Notes under the pieces: generated by a model
The model's input: the letters and a program-made list of their open reading frames with translations, nothing else
Databases searched by the model: none
What the model was told of the DNA's origin: nothing
Assembly (NCBI RefSeq): GCF_024054035.1
Contig: NZ_JAMXQU010000004.1
Location: 62,001 to 126,000, forward strand
Origin: Asaia lannensis NBRC 102526
GTDB taxonomy: Bacteria; Pseudomonadota; Alphaproteobacteria; Acetobacterales; Acetobacteraceae
Length of the DNA stretch: 64,000 nt
Reading direction: 5' to 3'
Made by a program: the position numbers and the translations under genes
Part shown: positions 45,423-54,055 of the stretch, piece after piece
Numbering within the stretch: position 1 is the stretch's first letter
Layout: each line of letters opens with the position of its first letter

Positions 45423-48360
45423 CGGGGCACCGCTTTCGTCAAGACGGCCTCCACCAGTCCAGTCCGGCTACGGTCATACGGTCACGCCGCAGGATCGCGC
45501 CGATTGGCAGCGTTGGCACGATGCCAAAGCGCAGGATGCCTATAAGCGTGGGACGGATGCGGTCCATCGTGGTGATACAGCGCAGGCCGTATACTGGCTG
45601 GGTCGTGCGTCACGTATGGCCCATAACAATCCCAACGTCATTTTCGCCTATGGAATGGCGTTGCTCGCAGCAGGCCAATGGGATGGCGCAGCGAAACGCA
45701 TGGTCTGGATTGCCAGACGTTTCGTCATGCGCAAGGCCCTCGTCGGGCAGGCCATTGCGCTTTCCCACCTGGGACGGATGCAAGAGGCGGTCGGGATTTT
45801 CGCGTCCATGCTCTCCCGCTACGCCCCGGCCGAAGAGGCGATGGCCTGGGTTCGACTCTTCACAGCGCATTCCGGCCAGGTTGGCTGGTGTGCGACGAGC
45901 AATGACGGCGTAGTGCGAGGCGAATGTCCTGGTCTGGTCACCATTCGTCTCGATGGTGAAATTGTGGCTGTCGACCAACAGCTGCCTTATGCACTGCCGC
46001 GTGGATGGGAAAAAGCTGGGCGCCTCGATGTCGAGAGCGACGGCAAGTCGTTGTATGGCTCCCCTATCGATCTGACATCTATTCGTCTGATGCATGGTTT
46101 TGTGACGGTGCGCCACCACAGGCTTGAAGGGTGGATCTGGTATCCGGCCGATCCCGACTTTACGCCGCATGTCCTCATCGCCGCAGGGGAAAAACGATAC
46201 GACATTACGGCATCCAAGCTGGAGCAGACAGCGCTTCTCGAAAAGCCGCTTGCCCGCCCGCGCCGTTTCAGTATCTCACTGGACGACCTTCCCTCGGGTG
46301 TCATTACACTGACTGACCGTTACGGGCAGGCTCTGACCGGCAGCCCGCTTTGTTCCGAAGCTGTTGCGCTTCTCGACCTCACGTCACCTGCTCTTTCTCA
46401 GTATAATCTTACAGAGACGGATACGCTTCGATCGGTCGAAAAACCTGCGTTTCCCCAAGTTCAGCCCCGTGTGCCTGGATGCGTTGTCATTATTCCGGCT
46501 TACCGCAACCTTCTTCTCACAAGGCAATGCATCGAAGCTGTCCTGAACGCGGGATCGGACGATATCGAATGTATCGTGATCGACGATGCAAGTCCTGAGC
46601 AGGATCTGCGCAACTGTCTTGCCGGACTCGCCGCGCAAGGAAAAATCACCCTTATCCGTCATGACAGCAACCGGGGATTTACGGCGAGCGCCAATGAAGG
46701 CCTCATGCGCGCTGCCGGTCGGGACGTCATCCTGCTCAACAGCGATGCGCTGTTGCCCCATGGAGGTATCGCGCGCCTCCGGGCATGGCTGGACAAGGAT
46801 GAGCGCATCGGGACCGTCACGCCTTTTTCGAACGATGCGACCATTCTCTCCTATCCCTCCGTTACCCATCCCAACCCGACGCCGCACAGACGCGAGGGCG
46901 CATCGCTCGACAGGATATTTGCGTCTCTGCCCGATGCGGGTCTTATCGATCTGCCAACGGGAAACGGGTTCTGTATGGCGATACGAGGGGACTGTCTGCT
47001 TCAGACCGGGCTGCTGAACGTCGCCGTGTTCGCACAGGGATATGGCGAGGAAAACGATTTCTGTTGCAGGGCATCGGCCTTCGGGTGGCGTCATGTAGCG
47101 GCAACGGATCTGTTTGTGCGTCATATCGGCTCCGTTTCATTCGGGCGTACGCGTACGCTTCTTCTCGAACGTAACCTGCGTATGCTGCACGCACTTCACC
47201 CCCGCTATGAAAAGGCTGTGGCACGTTTCATCGAGTCCGATCCTCTGGCGCCGATACGACGTAATGCAGGGCTGGTGCGTATGCTTGCCCGACGCAAGGC
47301 AGCCGGGTCATGCCTGATCATGGTGACACACGATTCAGGTGGCGGGGTGGAACGTGTGGTGCAGAACAGAAGGCAGCAAGCTGAAGCAGCAGGCAGCCAG
47401 GTCATAATCATACGCCCCCATCAGAAAGGGTGCCGGGTCGAGGATTGCGGGGGTGACACGACCAATCTTGTTTTCGATCTGCCATGCGAATGGGTGGATT
47501 TCATTGCTGTGCTCAGACGTCTGAACGCCGGGCGTATCGAGTGGCACCACCTTCTCGGTCATGCACCGATGATGGTCGATCTCGCCGCTGCGCTCGATCT
47601 GCGCTGGGACATCGTGCTGCATGACTACATATGGTTCTGTCCCCGTATCTGTCTTGTCGGGCCGAATGGCCATTATTGCGGTGAGCCCTCTCTTGCCGGG
47701 TGTGAATCCTGTGTGATGCAGCAGGGATCGCTGATCGATGCGCATCTTTCCGTCGCTGAACTCGTTACACGCTCAGACCGGATCCTGCGCGACGCAAACA
47801 GGGTGCTTTCAGGATCTCACGATCTCAGAAGACGCATGCGTCGCCATTTCCCGGAGCTTGAGGTGGAGATAGAGGAACTTGAAACAGGGATCTTTCCCGA
47901 AACGAGACAATCGCGACCGCTCGATGGCGGGAGGCGCCGTATCTGCATTCCCGGAGCCATCGGTCGTGAAAAAGGTTATGAGATCGTTCTGCAACTCGCT
48001 GAAGATGCCGCAAGGCGTAACCTCCCGCTCGACTACGTCGTTGCGGGCTATACGATCGACGATGACAGGTTAATGGCGACCGGCCATGTTCTGATATCGG
48101 GAGAGTATCGGGAAGACGAAGCGAAAACAGTCATCGAATCGTTCAACTGCGATCTCGGTCTCATACCGTCGATCTGGCCCGAAACCTGGTGTTTTGCCCT
48201 GTCGAATTTATGGGACGCCGGTTTGCGGGCAGTCAGTTTCGATCTGGGGGCGCAATCGGAGCGGATACAGGCGAGCGGTCGGGGTTGCATCGTGCCATTA
48301 GGTATGCCTGTGTCGCTATTGAGTAACGTGTTGCTACACTTGGCACATCAAATGATATAG
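45409..48360 (+). CDS. Fused GT2-GT4 glycosyltransferase with helical N-terminal part
   Basis: A 983-residue cytoplasmic protein. The first 345 residues hold a short TPR-like stretch (about 30-130) and a beta-rich region. A GT2 domain starts at V355-P-G-C-V-V-I-I-P-A-Y, with I-D-D-A-S-P and N-S-D-A-L-L (444-449) as nucleotide-sugar and metal sites and a later G-Y-G-E-E-N-D-F. From about residue 640 a second, GT4-like domain follows, with H-D-S-G-G-G-V-E-R-V, a cysteine cluster (C-P-R-I-C...C-E-S-C) and G-R-E-K-G-Y. Two sugar transfers in one chain are implied. The GTG start overlaps the Sel1 gene, so translation is probably coupled. Confidence 0.82.
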   Translation: MDVTDGAPLSSRRPPPVQSGYGHTVTPQDRADWQRWHDAKAQDAYKRGTDAVHRGDTAQAVYWLGRASRMAHNNPNVIFAYGMALLAAGQWDGAAKRMVWIARRFVMRKALVGQAIALSHLGRMQEAVGIFASMLSRYAPAEEAMAWVRLFTAHSGQVGWCATSNDGVVRGECPGLVTIRLDGEIVAVDQQLPYALPRGWEKAGRLDVESDGKSLYGSPIDLTSIRLMHGFVTVRHHRLEGWIWYPADPDFTPHVLIAAGEKRYDITASKLEQTALLEKPLARPRRFSISLDDLPSGVITLTDRYGQALTGSPLCSEAVALLDLTSPALSQYNLTETDTLRSVEKPAFPQVQPRVPGCVVIIPAYRNLLLTRQCIEAVLNAGSDDIECIVIDDASPEQDLRNCLAGLAAQGKITLIRHDSNRGFTASANEGLMRAAGRDVILLNSDALLPHGGIARLRAWLDKDERIGTVTPFSNDATILSYPSVTHPNPTPHRREGASLDRIFASLPDAGLIDLPTGNGFCMAIRGDCLLQTGLLNVAVFAQGYGEENDFCCRASAFGWRHVAATDLFVRHIGSVSFGRTRTLLLERNLRMLHALHPRYEKAVARFIESDPLAPIRRNAGLVRMLARRKAAGSCLIMVTHDSGGGVERVVQNRRQQAEAAGSQVIIIRPHQKGCRVEDCGGDTTNLVFDLPCEWVDFIAVLRRLNAGRIEWHHLLGHAPMMVDLAAALDLRWDIVLHDYIWFCPRICLVGPNGHYCGEPSLAGCESCVMQQGSLIDAHLSVAELVTRSDRILRDANRVLSGSHDLRRRMRRHFPELEVEIEELETGIFPETRQSRPLDGGRRRICIPGAIGREKGYEIVLQLAEDAARRNLPLDYVVAGYTIDDDRLMATGHVLISGEYREDEAKTVIESFNCDLGLIPSIWPETWCFALSNLWDAGLRAVSFDLGAQSERIQASGRGCIVPLGMPVSLLSNVLLHLAHQMI

Positions 48361-48424
48361 CTTTTACTAAGCATTAGCTGGTGTTATACATCCCTTTATT
48401 CCTCAGGAGAGGGTTTTAGTCACA

Positions 48425-48449
48425 TTGTGCAAAATTATGGTATGCACAA
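48425..48449. promoter_or_regulatory. Inverted repeat upstream of the 48475 gene
   Basis: TTGTGCA and TGCACAA, perfect 7-base arms with an 11-base A/T-rich spacer, 25 bases before the ATG. It looks like a dimeric regulator site and suggests a separate promoter for this gene. Confidence 0.45.
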
Positions 48450-48474
48450 ATAAATCGAAGATGGGTCAGTGCAA

Positions 48475-49410
48475 ATGTCCAATTCCGCGAATTCTTCCGG
48501 GACAGAGCAGGTCGTTCAGCTCAAGGTTCACGCTTCTCTGATGACATTCGATGCGGGACTGTATTGCGTGTTTCTGCCGCCCGAATATGCGGCGCAGAGC
48601 ATCAATGGATATCCTGCTGTAACCGTGGCACAGGCCCCGAACATGCCGAATGGCATCGTGACGATCAAAACCTTCGATGATGACGGCGTTATCAGCAGCA
48701 GTCATGGGAGCGGTGCCGGTGCGGCTCTGGTGCGCGTGGCGCGTGGGCCAGCTCAGGTCATGGTCACGACCTATCAGGCTCCGGATAGCAGCCTGCCTGT
48801 GCCCGGTATCCAGGTGGCCCGCCTCTCTGGTGAGCCGGTTGCTGCACCGGCCGCTGCAGCCGCGCCCGCACCAGCAGCACCGTCGGCTTCACAGGCTGCT
48901 GCCTCTCAGGCCGGTGCATCCGAAGCCAAGCCCGAAGTGGCAGCCCATATCCAGAGACGTGGCGATGTCCTTGCCCGTATCGGAGAATGGATGGGTGAGC
49001 CCGGTAGCCAGAACTGGATCGAAGGATTCGGTATTGCGCCCCAGAGCCTTGTTGCGCCTGAGGATATCGAATATCAGGCCGTTCTCGGAAAAGGCTGGCT
49101 GTCACCCTGGGCTGAAGCCGGTCAGTATTGTGGGTCGCGTGGCATGGCCCTGCCTATTCTGGGGCTTTGCGTTCGCCTGAAGAACGGTGCGGAAGAGAAA
49201 TACGATCTTTCGATCAGTGCGACATTCACGGACGGTACCCGTATAGGTCCGCTGGCGAACGGTGAGACTCTCGAAGCTGAATCCCTCGCACCGCTGGAAG
49301 CTTTCCAGGTCGAGATTGTGCCTCACAAGGCCGAAACCGCCCAGGAAGAGACATCTTCGCCCAAACCCGGCAAGAAGGCTTCGGCGCGTCGCAAGGCGAC
49401 AGTGGCCTGA
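48475..49410 (+). CDS. Hypothetical protein of the secretion/glycosylation locus
   Basis: A 311-residue protein I do not recognise. Residues 1-115 form a beta-rich domain. An Ala/Pro-rich linker (about 120-160) joins it to a second globular part (about 165-290) with W-I-E-G-F-G-I-A-P, W-L-S-P-W, Y-C-G-S-R-G and E-K-Y-D-L-S-I-S-A-T-F-T-D-G-T. The tail is basic (K-P-G-K-K-A-S-A-R-R-K). No signal peptide or membrane helix, so probably cytoplasmic. The C-terminal domain could be a carbohydrate-recognition fold, but that is a guess. GTG 48469 is an alternative start. Confidence 0.75.
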   Translation: MSNSANSSGTEQVVQLKVHASLMTFDAGLYCVFLPPEYAAQSINGYPAVTVAQAPNMPNGIVTIKTFDDDGVISSSHGSGAGAALVRVARGPAQVMVTTYQAPDSSLPVPGIQVARLSGEPVAAPAAAAAPAPAAPSASQAAASQAGASEAKPEVAAHIQRRGDVLARIGEWMGEPGSQNWIEGFGIAPQSLVAPEDIEYQAVLGKGWLSPWAEAGQYCGSRGMALPILGLCVRLKNGAEEKYDLSISATFTDGTRIGPLANGETLEAESLAPLEAFQVEIVPHKAETAQEETSSPKPGKKASARRKATVA

Positions 49411-49421
49411 CCGATTGACGC

Positions 49422-49450
49422 TCCCCTCATACGAAAGTCGTATGAGGGGA
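49422..49450 (+). terminator. Strong hairpin after the 48475 gene
   Basis: A perfect 13-bp stem (TCCCCTCATACGA with its complement) closed by a 3-base AAG loop, 11 bases after the stop. No T-run, but the stem is long and perfect. Confidence 0.65.
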
Positions 49451-49664
49451 ACCATCCACTCGATGGCCCGGGTTCGGAAGACTGCATGGATTTCGATGCC
49501 CGCAGACCGACCGGGCGCTCTTTCCGGTGCCTTGTGCAGCCAGTGTAGATAAGCTGAAAAGCAGCTGATTACGTGCGTCGATACGCTTTGCCAGCGCCTG
49601 TTTGAGATGCGCAGAGCCTCACGCTAGTTTCTGTCTGCCTGCATCAGAATGAAAGCTTCCGGTT

Positions 49665-50888
49665 TTGCGTTTCCTGTTCGTGCATCAGAATTTCCCCGGC
49701 CAGTTTCTGCATCTGGTCAGGCATCTTCATGAGCAGGGCGGTCATGAGATCGTTTTCATTTCCGAAGCCAATGAAGGGCATCTGCCCGGCGTCAGGCGCG
49801 TGCTCTACCGTCAGGATCGGGTGATTTCTCCTCACACCCATCCCTCCCTGCGTGAGCTTGAGATGGGGCTCAGTCGTGCAGAGGCTGTGGCACGGGCAGC
49901 CCAGACCCTGAAATCCCTGGGTTATGTGCCCGATATCATTATCGGCCATCACGGCTGGGGCGAGTTGCTGAATCTCGTCGATGTGTATCCGGCCACACCG
50001 ATCCTCGGATATTTCGAGTTCTTCTATCATACCGACAAGAATGATGTGGATTTCGATCCGGAATTCCCGCCGCGTCCCGATCTTGCGCCGGTTGTACGTG
50101 TCAAGAATGCCATCAATCTTCTGGCGCTCAATCTCAACCAGTACGGGCAGACGCCGACCCTTTTCCAGAAAGGGACATATCCGGATTGGGCCCATGACCG
50201 GATCAGTCTGCTGCGCGAAGGCGTAAATCTCGATCTCTGTGCGCCTGAGCCGGGATTGTTCGAAAAGGATGTCGCAATCGGGCCGCATCTCATACGCCCT
50301 AAGGACAAACTGATTACTTTCGTTGCGCGCAATCTCGAGCCGTATCGCGGCATTCACAGTTTCATGCGTGCGCTTCCCCGTATTCTCAGAGAACGCCCGG
50401 ATGCACGTGTTGTCCTTATTGGCGGGGATGGGACCAGCTATGGTGCGGCGCCGCCGCCAGATGCAGGAAGCTGGCGCGATATCTTCCTGCGGGAGGTTGC
50501 TGGACAGGTCGACCTGGATCGCGTCCATTTTCTCGGTAAGGTGGATTATGACACGTTCCGTCTGACGCTCAGGCGGTCGGATGCCCATGTCTATCTGACC
50601 TATCCGTTCGTGGCATCCTGGTCTTTGAGAGAAGCAATGGCGACAGGTTGCGCCATCGTCGGCAGTCGCACCGAACCGGTCGAGGAGTTCATTGCCGATC
50701 GCCGCAACGGATTGCTTGCACCTTTTCTGGAGCCGGACGGGATCGCTTCGGCCATTCTGGAGATCATCGAGGACAAGGCTCTGGCGAAGACCCTGCGTCG
50801 GGAAGCACGTCGCTACGCCGAATCCGAACTCTCGCTCGACGGCTACCTTGCAAACTACGACGCCCTGATTGCCTCCATCGTCAGGTAA
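49665..50888 (+). CDS. GT4-family glycosyltransferase
   Basis: A 407-residue GT-B fold glycosyltransferase. It starts F-L-F-V-H-Q-N-F-P-G-Q-F, a known GT4 N-terminal pattern, and has F-V-A-R-N-L-E-P-Y-R-G, V-L-I-G-G-D-G, and the sugar-nucleotide site S-L-R-E-A-M-A-T-G-C-A-I-V-G-S-R-T-E-P-V-E-E near residue 330. The start is TTG; its ribosome site is weak. Donor and acceptor unknown; it lies after the secretion and glycosylation cluster on the same strand, so a role on the same glycoprotein or polysaccharide is likely. Confidence 0.87.
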   Translation: MRFLFVHQNFPGQFLHLVRHLHEQGGHEIVFISEANEGHLPGVRRVLYRQDRVISPHTHPSLRELEMGLSRAEAVARAAQTLKSLGYVPDIIIGHHGWGELLNLVDVYPATPILGYFEFFYHTDKNDVDFDPEFPPRPDLAPVVRVKNAINLLALNLNQYGQTPTLFQKGTYPDWAHDRISLLREGVNLDLCAPEPGLFEKDVAIGPHLIRPKDKLITFVARNLEPYRGIHSFMRALPRILRERPDARVVLIGGDGTSYGAAPPPDAGSWRDIFLREVAGQVDLDRVHFLGKVDYDTFRLTLRRSDAHVYLTYPFVASWSLREAMATGCAIVGSRTEPVEEFIADRRNGLLAPFLEPDGIASAILEIIEDKALAKTLRREARRYAESELSLDGYLANYDALIASIVR

Positions 50889-50959
50889 AACGAGGGTGCA
50901 AACAGGGCGCTGAAGTCATTGCGCTATCTCTCCCCCACGCACTGGAGGAGAGTGGATGA

Positions 50960-52429
50960 TCAGAAGATTTCGATGTGGGATTTGAAGCCCAGTGTCGCCG
51001 CATCCTTCAGACCGGGCTGAGCGCCGGGACGGATGAAGTACTGGAAATCAGGTGCGAAGGTGATGCCGCGCCATACGCGGATCTGATACATGGCTTCGAT
51101 GACCATTCCGTTGGTCTGCGGGAAGAAGGAGCCATTGAGCAAGGTCTGATAACCCAGGCTCTGCTGGATCTGCTGGGCCGTTTTGACCTTTTTCGAGACC
51201 TGGATATAGCTGAAGTTCACACCCCAGGCGTCCAGTGGACGGGACTTCCAGAAACCACGGTCGAGCACGCCGAGCGAAAACTGACGTTCGCGCGTCTGTG
51301 TGACCGGCGAGTTATTATAGAACACGCCAAGCAGCGTGATGCCGGCATCGGGACCATTGCCCTTGTGACGCATGATCATCTGATCTGCCAGCGCATAGGC
51401 CGACCAGGAATTGTTGTGCACCTTGCGGGCCTGACCCGTGATGGCCCAGTAATTGTCGTTTACATCGTATAAAGCATCCGGATGCGGTGCCGTATCGACA
51501 ATTCCACCGAGCTTGTAATGGCCCGGCAGCTTGTCCTTACCGAAGATCGGCTCCCAGCCGAACTCCACAGGGGCGGCTTCGCCATTGATATCGGCGCCGT
51601 TCCACTTGAAGCCGGTACGCATCTGCTGGACGCCGTAGATACCCATCGTGTTGAAGTACACACCGGCCTGGAGATAGGTGTACTGCGACGGGCGCACACG
51701 AATGCGGGCTGCCCAGTTCGAATCCGGGTAGGACGAATGGCTGGTATTATCTGACGATGCTTTCGGGTTGCCGCAGAAAGCATTGTTCATGAAGTTGCAG
51801 TACAGCGGATTGGACGAGAAATCGGTCAGCAGCGGAATACGGCCGGCAGCGATATCGAGGTGTCCGTTGAAAAGCGTCTCTTCGCCGTAGAGGTAGACGA
51901 GATGAACCACCACATTGCCGCCGCCGCCGTAGATTTCCTGGCTGGGGTTCAGATTGTCGCCGAACATGCGGCTGGCGGGAATGCCATAGCGGCCGACGAA
52001 AACGGCGTGGGTCGAAAAGCCGCGAATACCCGCCAGCTTTTCCCAGTCGATATCGTTTTCGAAGCCGTACTGGCCGGCATTGCTGCTGCCCTGACGCAGG
52101 CCCAGACCTTTTGTCGGGCTCGTAATGGCACCTGCGAACTCGTTGGTGGTATCTAGCAGGATTGCAACGCCATGCTGACGAAGCCACGTATTCCAGCCCC
52201 ACGGGTCATCGAAAATGGCCTCTGGGTGGGGTAGCGGCGGAACGGACGAATCATGGAAATTATCCGTGCCAATGGGGCTCGACACGCGCACCGAAGGGGC
52301 AAGGCCCGTGCCGTTGGGAGCGCCGCCAGCGAGAGGCGACTGCGCCTGCGCGGAGGGAATGGCAGAGAAAGTGGCCAGGGCTGTGGTGACAATACCCAGA
52401 GCCTTGAAAGAAATACGGGTTAGAGACAT
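50960..52429 (-). CDS. oprB: Carbohydrate-selective porin, OprB family
   Basis: A 489-residue outer-membrane porin for sugars. A Sec signal peptide ends at S-A-Q-A near residue 29. The N-terminal periplasmic part (W-G-W-N-T-W-L-R-Q-H-G) and the barrel strands (G-L-G-L-R-Q-G, I-A-A-G-R-I-P, F-A-P-D-F-Q-Y-F-I-R-P-G) are typical of OprB, and the last residue is Phe as expected for outer-membrane insertion. Acetic acid bacteria use such porins to take up glucose and polyols for periplasmic oxidation. Confidence 0.93.
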   Translation of the reverse strand: MSLTRISFKALGIVTTALATFSAIPSAQAQSPLAGGAPNGTGLAPSVRVSSPIGTDNFHDSSVPPLPHPEAIFDDPWGWNTWLRQHGVAILLDTTNEFAGAITSPTKGLGLRQGSSNAGQYGFENDIDWEKLAGIRGFSTHAVFVGRYGIPASRMFGDNLNPSQEIYGGGGNVVVHLVYLYGEETLFNGHLDIAAGRIPLLTDFSSNPLYCNFMNNAFCGNPKASSDNTSHSSYPDSNWAARIRVRPSQYTYLQAGVYFNTMGIYGVQQMRTGFKWNGADINGEAAPVEFGWEPIFGKDKLPGHYKLGGIVDTAPHPDALYDVNDNYWAITGQARKVHNNSWSAYALADQMIMRHKGNGPDAGITLLGVFYNNSPVTQTRERQFSLGVLDRGFWKSRPLDAWGVNFSYIQVSKKVKTAQQIQQSLGYQTLLNGSFFPQTNGMVIEAMYQIRVWRGITFAPDFQYFIRPGAQPGLKDAATLGFKSHIEIF

Positions 52430-52588
52430 TTGGGCAATCCGCCAGTCGGATGAGGACGCAGGGTTCCGATACAGTGAGGGAGAAGGACATCCTTTCCTAA
52501 TCCCAACATGACCCTTTTATTACATTTGATTTAGTTTTTGCAACCGGGTGGCGCCCCGATTGCGCCTCACAGCGCTGTGAAACAAGAA

Positions 52589-52615
52589 ACCGGAAAGACG
52601 ATGTGTCTTTCCGGT
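52589..52615 (-). terminator. Terminator after ppa
   Basis: ACCGGAAAGAC / GTCTTTCCGGT, a perfect 11-bp stem with a 5-base loop, just beyond the ppa stop. On the minus strand the stem is followed by a T-containing stretch. Confidence 0.75.
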
Positions 52616-52640
52616 CACTGTTTATTACAACGCGTCGCTG

Positions 52641-53162
52641 TTACTTGGCAGCGTCAAGAGCAGCGAGGATAGCTTTCTTCGCTTCTTCCGGGCCTTCCCA
52701 GCCCGAGACTTTGACCCACTTGTTCGGTTCGAGATCTTTGTAGCGTTCAAAGAAGTGGCCGATGGCCTTCAATGTGATTTCAGGCAGATCATTGATCGTC
52801 TTCACATTGGTGTATTCGCTATGGATCTTGTCATGCGGCACGCAGATGATCTTCTCGTCCTGCCCGCTTTCATCTTCCATCTTGAGCATGCCGATGGGGC
52901 GTGCACGAATGACTGCGCCGGGCACGATCGGACCCGGTGCGAGAACGAGCGCATCGGCCGGGTCGCCGTCGGCGGCAAGCGTGTTGGGGATGAACCCGTA
53001 AGCTGCGGGGTAATACATCGGCGTGAAAAGGAAACGATCGACGAAAACGGCGCCGCTTTCCTTGTCTACTTCGTATTTGACGGAAGAACCCTGCGGGATC
53101 TCGATCACGACATTGATGTCATCGGGAACAGATTTGCCGGGGGAGATTTTTGTGACGTCCAT
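52641..53162 (-). CDS. ppa: Inorganic pyrophosphatase
   Basis: A 173-residue family I soluble pyrophosphatase hydrolysing PPi and so driving biosynthesis. The metal site D-G-D-P-A-D-A-L-V is present, with upstream I-E-I-P-Q-G-S-S-V-K-Y and Y-P-A-A-Y-G-F-I-P. Length matches bacterial hexameric enzymes. The ATG at 53162 is preferred to the GTG one codon earlier; AGGA lies 9 bases upstream. Confidence 0.96.
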   Translation of the reverse strand: MDVTKISPGKSVPDDINVVIEIPQGSSVKYEVDKESGAVFVDRFLFTPMYYPAAYGFIPNTLAADGDPADALVLAPGPIVPGAVIRARPIGMLKMEDESGQDEKIICVPHDKIHSEYTNVKTINDLPEITLKAIGHFFERYKDLEPNKWVKVSGWEGPEEAKKAILAALDAAK

Positions 53163-53310
53163 CACTTCAATTCCTGAAAGGGTTTATGCGATGGCGCAAT
53201 CCTAGCCGTTCGATGCTTTCCTGCACAGATGCCGTAACGTTATGTACCGCTCATATTGTTCCATCCGCCACATGGGCGACGGATACGCCATGCCGGGTTT
53301 CATGTGCGCG

Positions 53311-53625
53311 TTAGCGGTCGGTATGCCCCAGATCGCGTTCGGGAGCGATCACGTCGCGTACGCGCTGCTTGATCTCCTTGGGACCGGGGAAGCCGCCATC
53401 GCGCTTGCGCTCCCAGATCAGCGTATCGTCGAGCATGATGCTGAAATGTCCGCCCGTGTCGGGAATGAGCGCGACCTCACCGAGATCGGTTCCGAAGCTG
53501 GAAAGCAGTTCCTGCGCGATCCAGGCTGAGCGCAGCATCCAGTTGCACTGGGTGCAGTAGCGTATGGCGATACGCGGACGCGCTTCAGGAGAAGGGCGGT
53601 CCGAAGGCATGATATCGGCGCACAT
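53311..53625 (-). CDS. SelT/SelW/SelH-family redox protein (Cys form)
   Basis: A 104-residue thioredoxin-like protein of the Rdx family. Y-C-T-Q-C-N-W gives a C-x-x-C active site where vertebrate SelW has selenocysteine; R-S-A-W-I-A-Q-E-L-L and the end segment I-K-Q-R-V-R-D are typical. Probably cytoplasmic; its redox partner is not known. A Met five codons later is an alternative start. Confidence 0.87.
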   Translation of the reverse strand: MCADIMPSDRPSPEARPRIAIRYCTQCNWMLRSAWIAQELLSSFGTDLGEVALIPDTGGHFSIMLDDTLIWERKRDGGFPGPKEIKQRVRDVIAPERDLGHTDR

Positions 53626-53899
53626 ATGTCTGGAATCCTTTCAGCAGGGCGAACTTCGATCCAACCGCAACGTACAGCGTCCCGGCACGGTTAAGCCATT
53701 GTACAAGGCGTGCATATGTCAGGGACGCGAGCCGGCCTGGAGAGGAGCAGCCGGGTGAGACCCTTGCAGGGGGAGAACCGGCCCATCGCAAAAAGAGAAA
53801 AAAGGCGGCTTCGTCGTTCATAATAAAGGATCGGGCCGATTTCTTTGTCATGTCATCTTGCAAAAAAAGACGAATTGCGCGATCTCCTGCACAACCTGT

Positions 53900-53973
53900 G
53901 CGCCTGTAGCTCAATTGGTTAGAGCAGGCCGCTCATAACGGCTTGGTTGCGGGTTCGAGTCCTGCCGGGCGCA
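53900..53973 (+). tRNA. tRNA with anticodon CAU (probably tRNA-Ile2, possibly elongator Met)
   Basis: Cloverleaf: acceptor GCGCCTG with CGGGCGC, D arm TAGCTC...GAGC, anticodon stem GGCCG/CGGCT around CTCATAA with CAT, T arm GCGGG-TTCGAGT-CCTGC. CCA is not encoded. The anticodon arm and variable loop (CTTGGTTGC) resemble tRNA-Ile2, whose C34 is modified to lysidine, more than elongator tRNA-Met. Not fully decidable by eye. Confidence 0.8.
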
Positions 53974-54055
53974 GGGGTTTTACGCTCCGACAAGGAGCGC
54001 ACTCGAGCCGCGTTCTCGTCCTTTTCCATACGACCATTCCATCAGGAGATCCGTC

